Source: an uncultured Planktomarina sp. (GTDB taxonomy: Bacteria; Pseudomonadota; Alphaproteobacteria; Rhodobacterales; Rhodobacteraceae). From it: a DNA stretch of 64,000 nucleotides. This document shows, in pieces, positions 58,097-64,000 of this stretch. The number at the start of each line of letters is the position of its first letter. Within the stretch, counting starts at the first letter, position 1. The stretch lies in NCBI GenBank assembly GCA_905181815.1, contig CAJIZA010000001.1, forward strand, positions 124,001 to 188,000. Reading direction: 5' to 3'. Below the pieces are notes generated by a model. That model ran no database searches. It worked only from the letters and a program-made list of their open reading frames with translations, and was not told the origin of the DNA. The position numbers and the translations under genes were made by a program.

Positions 58097-59587
58097 CTAG
58101 AATTCATCCTCAAGCGATTGTTGCCATGGTTTGACGAGATTGCCAAAGCGGGTGAACTGCCCTTCAAAACTCAACTCGACTGTGCCAATTGGTCCATGCC
58201 GCTGCTTTCCGATGACCACCTCGGCCTTGCCATGCAGGCGCTCCATCTCTTCTTGCCATATGCCCATTTTATCGAGTTCATGATCGCTCGGTTTTTCGCG
58301 CTCTTTGTAATACTCTTCGCGGAACACAAACATCACCACATCCGCATCTTGCTCAATTGAGCCAGATTCGCGCAGATCTGACAACTGTGGCCGCTTGTCT
58401 TCGCGGTTTTCCACTTGACGCGAGAGCTGTGAAAGGGCGACCACAGGAATATCAAGCTCTTTGGCGATGGCTTTCAGGCCCATGGTGATCTCAGAAATTT
58501 CATTCACCCGGTTTTCTGATCGTCCAGTGCCTCGGACTAGCTGAAGATAGTCAACAAATAATGCATCCAGACCATGGGTTCGCTTCAAGCGGCGTGCACG
58601 GGCTGCCAGCTGGCTGATCGGCAGGGCTGGGGTGTCATCAATGAACAAAGGCGCGGCCTCCAGCTCTTTAGCCGCATCGACAATTCGGCGAAACTCGCTT
58701 TCGGTAAAGTCACCCCGGCGAATTTGGTTTGAGGGGATTTCCGCCACCTCAGATAGAATACGCGAAGCAAGCTGTTCCGCGGACATTTCTAGGCTGAAAA
58801 ATCCAACAACCCCGCCGTCAACCGCACCCTCCTCGCCAGAGGTTGTGATACCTTTTTTATAGGCTTTTGCGATGTTAAACGCGATATTGGTGGCCAATGA
58901 AGTTTTGCCCATTGACGGACGACCGGCCAAGATTAAAAGATCTGAGCGGTGCAGCCCGCCCAGTTTTGTGTCCATATCAATCAGCCCGGTCGACACGCCT
59001 GCGAGCCCGCCTTCGCGTTGATAGGCGGCATTGGCGACTTTAACCGCATCTGTGACGGCTGTGAGGAAAGATTGAAAGCCTTGCTCGGTCTGGCCCTGCT
59101 CGGCCAAAGCGTAGAGCTTTTGCTCAGCTTCAACGATTTGTTCTTTAGGTTCGCTTTGCACATCCACACGGGCCGCCTTTGCAGCGATATCATTGCCCAC
59201 GTCGATCAACTCGCGGCGGATAGCGAGATCGTAGATCATTTCGGCATAATCGCGCACGGCAAAGGAAGATATTGCCGCGCCCGCGAGCCGCATCAAATAG
59301 GCGGGCCCACCTAATTCTGCGAGCCCCGCATCATCTTCCAAAAATGCCTTCAAAGTGATGGGGCTGGCCAGATTGTTTTTGGCTATGCGAGCCGCGGCGG
59401 TCTCAAATATCCGCTCATGTACAGGGTCATAAAAATGCTCGGCCCGCAAAATTTGCGCGACGCGGTCGAACAGATCATTGTTTGTGAGGATGGCGCCAAG
59501 CAATTGTTGCTCGGCCTCAATGGAATGCGGCACGCCAAGAGGTGCCACTTCGCTTGCTGGGGGCAGCAGACTCGCAATCTCATTCAT
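58097..59587 (-). CDS. dnaB: Replicative DNA helicase DnaB
   Basis: 496 residues. The N-terminal domain starts with PHSIEAEQQLLGAILTNNDL; the RecA-like domain has LAGRPSMGKTSLATNIA (Walker A), LDALFVDYLQL (Walker B) and LRESGSIEQDADVVMFVFRE. It is the hexameric fork helicase. DnaA-box-like sequences lie upstream. Confidence 0.96.
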   Translation of the reverse strand: MNEIASLLPPASEVAPLGVPHSIEAEQQLLGAILTNNDLFDRVAQILRAEHFYDPVHERIFETAAARIAKNNLASPITLKAFLEDDAGLAELGGPAYLMRLAGAAISSFAVRDYAEMIYDLAIRRELIDVGNDIAAKAARVDVQSEPKEQIVEAEQKLYALAEQGQTEQGFQSFLTAVTDAVKVANAAYQREGGLAGVSTGLIDMDTKLGGLHRSDLLILAGRPSMGKTSLATNIAFNIAKAYKKGITTSGEEGAVDGGVVGFFSLEMSAEQLASRILSEVAEIPSNQIRRGDFTESEFRRIVDAAKELEAAPLFIDDTPALPISQLAARARRLKRTHGLDALFVDYLQLVRGTGRSENRVNEISEITMGLKAIAKELDIPVVALSQLSRQVENREDKRPQLSDLRESGSIEQDADVVMFVFREEYYKEREKPSDHELDKMGIWQEEMERLHGKAEVVIGKQRHGPIGTVELSFEGQFTRFGNLVKPWQQSLEDEF

Positions 59588-59660
59588 ATTCGACTCCTCG
59601 TTAGCTCACGCATAGTGCAAGTCAGGATGCTTGGCTATGTAGAACAGATCGGTGCATAAA

Positions 59661-59801
59661 CTGTGGATAAACCACAGATTGAGAGCTCATGCGGCCATAT
59701 TTCTCGATACTGCGCTAGATATGGTGGTCCGAAATTACCTATATACTTTGAAGTACATTAAATCCGCCAAGGGGTGTCAGCTTGTCCACATTTTGCCCAC
59801 A
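59661..59801. promoter_or_regulatory. DnaA-box-like cluster upstream of dnaB
   Basis: TGTGGATAA at 59662-59670 is the exact complement of the consensus TTATCCACA, and lies in the inverted repeat CTGTGG-ATAAA-CCACAG (59661-59677). TTGTCCACA (59782-59790) differs by one base, and TTGCCCACA (59793-59801) by two. They lie in the roughly 230-bp gap between pyrE and dnaB. Confidence 0.5.
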
Positions 59802-59820
59802 GGTTTATACTGGAAAATAG

Positions 59821-60498
59821 TTATTTGGCGCGCGCCTCTTGCCACTCTTCTGGAGATTTCAAAAAGATTTCCACCTCGCGCAGTGTCTTGCTGTCAAATG
59901 CGCTCTGTGCGCGGGCTTCCGCTAGCACATCCCACCAGGTGCACAGATGATGCAAAGTCACCCCATGATCGCCCAGGTTTTTTTCAGTCTGAGGAAAAAT
60001 CCCGTAATAGAAAATCACCGCCGTATGAGCACAGGTTGCGCCAGTCTCGCGAATAGCGTCGACAAAGGAGATCTTGGATCCACCATCGGTGGTCAAATCC
60101 TCCACCAGCAGAACCCTTTGCCCTTCGGACATGGCCCCCTCAATGCGGGCATTGCGGCCGTAGCCTTTGGGTTTTTTCCGCACATAGGTCATCGGGAGCG
60201 CCATGCGCTCAGCCACCCAGGCGCCAAATGGGATACCAGCGGTCTCGCCGCCTGAGACATTGTCAAACGCTTCAAACCCGGCGTTGCGCATAACAGTAAC
60301 AGTCAAAAAATCCATCAAAGTGCTGCGAATGCGTGGGAAGGAAATGAGTTTGCGACAATCAATATACGTTGGAGATGGCTTGCCTGAGGCCAAAACAAAG
60401 GGCTCATCTGCATTGAAATGCACGGCTTTAATTTCCAGCAGCATTCTGGCGGTCAACCGTGCGATTTCGCGTTGGTCGGGATAGCTTGTTGGTATCAT
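59821..60498 (-). CDS. pyrE: Orotate phosphoribosyltransferase
   Basis: 225 residues. [19 protein letters not shown]-like text ([17 protein letters not shown]) and [17 protein letters not shown] contain substrate-binding residues, and [13 protein letters not shown] is the PRPP motif. It makes OMP from orotate in pyrimidine synthesis. It follows pyrC by 26 bp in the same direction. Confidence 0.95.
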   Translation of the reverse strand: MIPTSYPDQREIARLTARMLLEIKAVHFNADEPFVLASGKPSPTYIDCRKLISFPRIRSTLMDFLTVTVMRNAGFEAFDNVSGGETAGIPFGAWVAERMALPMTYVRKKPKGYGRNARIEGAMSEGQRVLLVEDLTTDGGSKISFVDAIRETGATCAHTAVIFYYGIFPQTEKNLGDHGVTLHHLCTWWDVLAEARAQSAFDSKTLREVEIFLKSPEEWQEARAK

Positions 60499-60524
60499 GA
60501 GCAGGGCCCTTTGTTGCTACGCGC

Positions 60525-61565
60525 TCAGCTCGACACGGTCCAGTGAAGATCAAAGCCAGGATTAAAAAGAGTGACTGGACCAGCACCCGTGTCGATATAG
60601 TTGGCATATTGTACTGGATCGCCCCTAGTTAGGGTGATCGTACGGGTATTCGGCGCCAGGCCGTAAAACTGTGGGCCAAAAAGCGCGGTGAAGCCTTCGA
60701 GCCGATCCAGCGCACCGGCGGCCTCAAAGACCTCCGCCAAACACGACATGGTATTGGTGGCGGAAAACACGCCGGCGCATCCGCAGGCGCTTTCCTTTGC
60801 ATCATCGGTGTGAGGGGCGCTGTCGGTGCCGAGGAAATAGCACGGATTGCCACTTGTTGCGGCGTCCAGCAGGGCCAGGCGATGGGTCTCGCGTTTGGCC
60901 ACAGGCAAACAATAATAATGCGGCCTGATCCCACCGGCGAGAATATGATTGCGGTTGATTATCAAGTGATGGGTCGTAATCGTGGCGGCCAGCTGGCCTG
61001 GATCAGATTGGGCATAGGCAGCGCCCTCTATGGTTGTGATATGCTCCATAACCACTTTGAGACCTGGCACCCGGCGGCGCAGGGGATCCAGAATTCGGTC
61101 AATAAACACGGCCTCGCGGTCAAAAATATCGATATCCGCATCGGTGACCTCGCCATGCACGCACATAGGCATGCCAATATCTGCCATCTTCTCCAGCACC
61201 GGTTGCACCTTGTCAAAGTCCTGCACGCCGCTGGCTGAATTGGTAGTCGCTCCGGCAGGGTAGAGTTTGGCCGCCGTCACCAGTCCAGAGGCATGCGCCG
61301 CGGCCAAGTCCTCAGGATCGGTTTGCTCGGTCAGATAGAGCGTCATCAGTGGTTGGAAGGCCGAGCCGGTGGGCAGGGCCGCCAGAATGCGGCTGCGATA
61401 GGCCGCGGCTTGGGCAGCGGTCACCACTGGCGGGACCAGATTTGGCATGATAATGGCGCGTCCAAAATCACGCGCGCTTTCTGGCGCCACGGCAGTCAGC
61501 ATGTCGCCATCTCGCAAGTGCAGATGCCAGTCATCGGGGCGGGTGAGAGTCAATCGGTCCGTCAT
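60525..61565 (-). CDS. pyrC: Dihydroorotase
   Basis: 346 residues of the class II (E. coli PyrC-like) enzyme. DWHLHLRDG has the metal His pair, [15 protein letters not shown] holds the Lys to be carboxylated, and [20 protein letters not shown] and [14 protein letters not shown] complete the metal site. It closes carbamoyl-aspartate to dihydroorotate. Operon pyrC-pyrE. Confidence 0.95.
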   Translation of the reverse strand: MTDRLTLTRPDDWHLHLRDGDMLTAVAPESARDFGRAIIMPNLVPPVVTAAQAAAYRSRILAALPTGSAFQPLMTLYLTEQTDPEDLAAAHASGLVTAAKLYPAGATTNSASGVQDFDKVQPVLEKMADIGMPMCVHGEVTDADIDIFDREAVFIDRILDPLRRRVPGLKVVMEHITTIEGAAYAQSDPGQLAATITTHHLIINRNHILAGGIRPHYYCLPVAKRETHRLALLDAATSGNPCYFLGTDSAPHTDDAKESACGCAGVFSATNTMSCLAEVFEAAGALDRLEGFTALFGPQFYGLAPNTRTITLTRGDPVQYANYIDTGAGPVTLFNPGFDLHWTVSS

Positions 61566-61718
61566 AGCTGCTGTTTAACCGGGCCGGCGGGGCGCTGCCA
61601 GTGCAAATTTGCATCACAGAGTAGGCGTTTTCAATCCGGCGCGCGCCTCCTGTATAGCGCGGCGGCACGACACATGTTAGCGGTTCGGAAAATAGTCCCG
61701 AAAATAGGAGATGCGCCG

Positions 61719-62015
61719 ATGTTGACCTTTGTCCTTTCTGTGATTGCAGGTTTCGCCACCCCTTTTGTTGAACCACTCTTGACCAAATTTATCCAGCCGT
61801 GGTTAGAAGACTTTCCTGTGCATGCGGGCGAATACCGCACGATTACATTTGTTTTGTTGCTGCTCGGCGTCGCCATCGCCGCGATATCTTCGGGTGTTAT
61901 GGTCTCGGCTTTTACGGTTTTGTTCGGTGGGCTTTTGGGTCTTTTCGGGGTGCGCTTGTTCAAAGCGATCAAATCTTTGATCAACGGCGCCGAAAGGGAT
62001 GCCCAGGATCGCTAG
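61719..62015 (+). CDS. Small two-helix membrane protein, unknown
   Basis: 98 residues from ATG 61719 (GGAG 8 bp upstream); a longer opening antisense to pyrC is rejected. Two hydrophobic helices in the C-terminal half (TITFVLLLLGVAIAAISSGV and SAFTVLFGGLLGLFGVRLF) are followed by a basic end. I recognise no family. It stands alone, divergent from pyrC. Confidence 0.65.
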   Translation: MLTFVLSVIAGFATPFVEPLLTKFIQPWLEDFPVHAGEYRTITFVLLLLGVAIAAISSGVMVSAFTVLFGGLLGLFGVRLFKAIKSLINGAERDAQDR

Positions 62016-62211
62016 GCGCCACCCGATCTATGCAACCGCCATAATAATTAAGATCAAAAATGGGCAATTTGCAGGATTTTAGAAATTCAGATGCATTTGG
62101 CAAGCTAGATTGTTATAAATTTGATTTAATGTCGAAGGTCGGGCTCGAGCTCAGACGCTTGGATCGCAGATTTGGCACAGGCGATTTTCTGGTGCTGTCA
62201 GGGCGGAAACG

Positions 62212-62243
62212 CAAAAACTCCCCGCCAAGGCCAGGAATTTTTG
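62212..62243 (-). terminator. Possible mdh terminator
   Basis: CAAAAACTCC pairs imperfectly with GGAATTTTTG around a GC-rich core, about 40 bp after the mdh stop. Read on the minus strand it ends in GTTTTTG. The rest of 62016-62279 holds no gene I can support. Confidence 0.35.
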
Positions 62244-62279
62244 TGCTTACACCGGCCGTGGGTGTGGCCGCAATAGGTC

Positions 62280-63260
<981 letters not shown>

Positions 63261-63357
63261 TTAATTTGAAAGATCGGTTACACCCAAATGCGTGGCGTGC
63301 CAAGGGAACATCGTCGTAAACTTGCAGTGTGGCGAGGGTTCGCTTTTGGGCGATCGG

Positions 63358-63384
63358 GCATTTTGCTGCAATGCGGCAAAATGC
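63358..63384. promoter_or_regulatory. 27-bp perfect inverted repeat between mdh and the mcl2-like gene
   Basis: GCATTTTGC (63358-63366) and GCAAAATGC (63376-63384) are perfect 9-bp arms around a 9-nt spacer, about 60 bp before the plus-strand start and 115 bp before mdh. The size and spacing suit a dimeric regulator controlling one or both genes. Confidence 0.55.
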
Positions 63385-63442
63385 ACTTGAATTTTAACTG
63401 CGATTGGTGGCAGTTATGCGCAACATTATTACGAGGCCAAAA

Positions 63443-64000
63443 ATGACTCTACGTCCCTATCGTTCTGTTCTCTACATTCCCGGAGGCCGGGCGCGTGCGC
63501 TCGACAAAGCTCGAACCATGCCTGTGGATTCGATAATTTTCGATTTGGAAGACGCTGTGGCGCTGGAAGAAAAAGCCTCCGCTCGGGCAACTTTGGTGGC
63601 GCATCTTTTGGAAGGGGGGTATGGGCCCTGCAGTCAAATCATTCGCATTAATGGGCTGGATACCCCCTGGGCCGCCGAGGACATCGCGGCGATTGCCGAG
63701 GTCCGACCCGAGGCGGTGTTGTTGCCCAAGGTTGATAATGCCCAGATGATTGCCCAGCTAGGCGCGTTGATGGACAGGCACGAAGGCTTTGAGAACACCC
63801 AGATCTGGGCGATGATGGAAACCCCGCGCGGCATCTTGAATGCGGTCGAGATTGCCGATGCGCCGTGGATGGAGGGCATGGTAATGGGCACCAATGATTT
63901 GGCCAAGGATCTCAACACGAGATTTGATCCGGCGCGCGCGCCTTTGCTTGCCGCTTTAGGTCACTGTGTCTTAGCTGCAAAAGCGGCTGGAATCGTCATT
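63443..64000 (+). CDS. mcl2: HpcH/HpaI-family CoA ester lyase, (3S)-malyl-CoA thioesterase type (3' end outside window)
   Basis: The first 186 codons from ATG 63443 (GAGG upstream) read without a stop to the window edge. PYRSVLYIPGGRARALDKAR, IIFDLEDAVALEEK (metal-binding acidic pair), IIRINGLDTPW, VLLPKVDNA, WAMMETPRGILNA and MVMGTNDLAKDL follow the citrate lyase beta/malyl-CoA family. The pattern is closer to the Rhodobacter malyl-CoA thioesterase than to Mcl1. It hydrolyses malyl-CoA to malate in the ethylmalonyl-CoA pathway, which fits its position beside mdh. Confidence 0.8.
   Translation, partial: MTLRPYRSVLYIPGGRARALDKARTMPVDSIIFDLEDAVALEEKASARATLVAHLLEGGYGPCSQIIRINGLDTPWAAEDIAAIAEVRPEAVLLPKVDNAQMIAQLGALMDRHEGFENTQIWAMMETPRGILNAVEIADAPWMEGMVMGTNDLAKDLNTRFDPARAPLLAALGHCVLAAKAAGIVI

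Noticed and set aside
61293-61718. A longer start for the small membrane protein after pyrC
   Set aside because: It would run antisense through pyrC; a good ribosome site lies before ATG 61719.

Overview
The window reads as a chromosomal segment of an alphaproteobacterium of the Rhodobacteraceae (Roseobacter group), probably a marine member of moderate GC. The basis is protein-level resemblance and gene order: a 14-gene complex I operon interrupted by small Rhodobacteraceae-type ORFs (DUF5337, DUF5333) and followed by birA-coaX-rnj; a complete leucine/isovalerate operon; rne-tusA-ccdA; tatABC; and mdh next to an mcl2-like gene. A guess at genus (for example a Planktomarina-like RCA strain) would be inference only. 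No rRNA, tRNA, CRISPR array, intact insertion sequence or prophage was seen.

Layout. 1-4200: the 3' end of rne, tusA, ccdA, a decayed cytochrome P450, an AlkD-like gene, then about 1.1 kb of non-genic DNA holding a decayed GNAT acetyltransferase and a likely serine-recombinase remnant. 4199-8172: glmS and glmU (UDP-GlcNAc synthesis) and a gph-type phosphatase. 8157-9444: a badly decayed MmgE/PrpD gene. 9561-18171: an orphan DegT-type aminotransferase, then the leucine catabolic cluster (isovaleryl-CoA dehydrogenase, both methylcrotonyl-CoA carboxylase subunits, methylglutaconyl-CoA hydratase, HMG-CoA lyase) with two extra small genes of unknown role woven in by start/stop overlaps. 18297-34907: nuoA-N. 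Extra genes sit between subunits: a YodC-like protein (B/C), a divergent sulfotransferase-like protein (C/D), DUF5337 (E/F) and DUF5333 (F/G). 34897-38086: birA, coaX and ribonuclease J, translationally coupled to nuoN. 38225-41596: a DEAD-box helicase and prfC. 41751-44008: a decayed Hint-domain gene, an atypical SDR, a 45-nt near-perfect inverted repeat and a probable methyltransferase remnant. 44009-48403: an orphan ABC ATPase, a YafY-type regulator, tatABC and a DUF815 ATPase. 48422-61565 (minus strand): nlpD-like, pcm, surE, an SDR, purF, cvpA, radA, an MlaF/MlaE pair, alr, dnaB, pyrE and pyrC. 61719-64000: a small membrane protein, mdh, and the start of a malyl-CoA thioesterase-type gene.

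How it works together. The liu block takes isovaleryl-CoA to acetoacetate plus acetyl-CoA. Complex I reoxidises the NADH produced. The minus-strand half is mainly housekeeping: nucleotide synthesis, replication/repair and envelope maintenance. The Mla pair and NlpD/Pcm/SurE act on envelope or stationary-phase upkeep.

Most notable observations: at least five pseudogenes whose ancestral reading frames can be reconstructed, several broken by TGG-to-stop changes; a sulfotransferase-like protein inside the complex I operon with an altered PAPS loop; palindromic sites upstream of the liu operon, the nuo operon and between mdh and mcl2; and DnaA-box-like sequences upstream of dnaB. I did not find a convincing wholly new multi-gene system. 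The best candidates for undescribed biology are the extra genes embedded in the nuo and liu operons.
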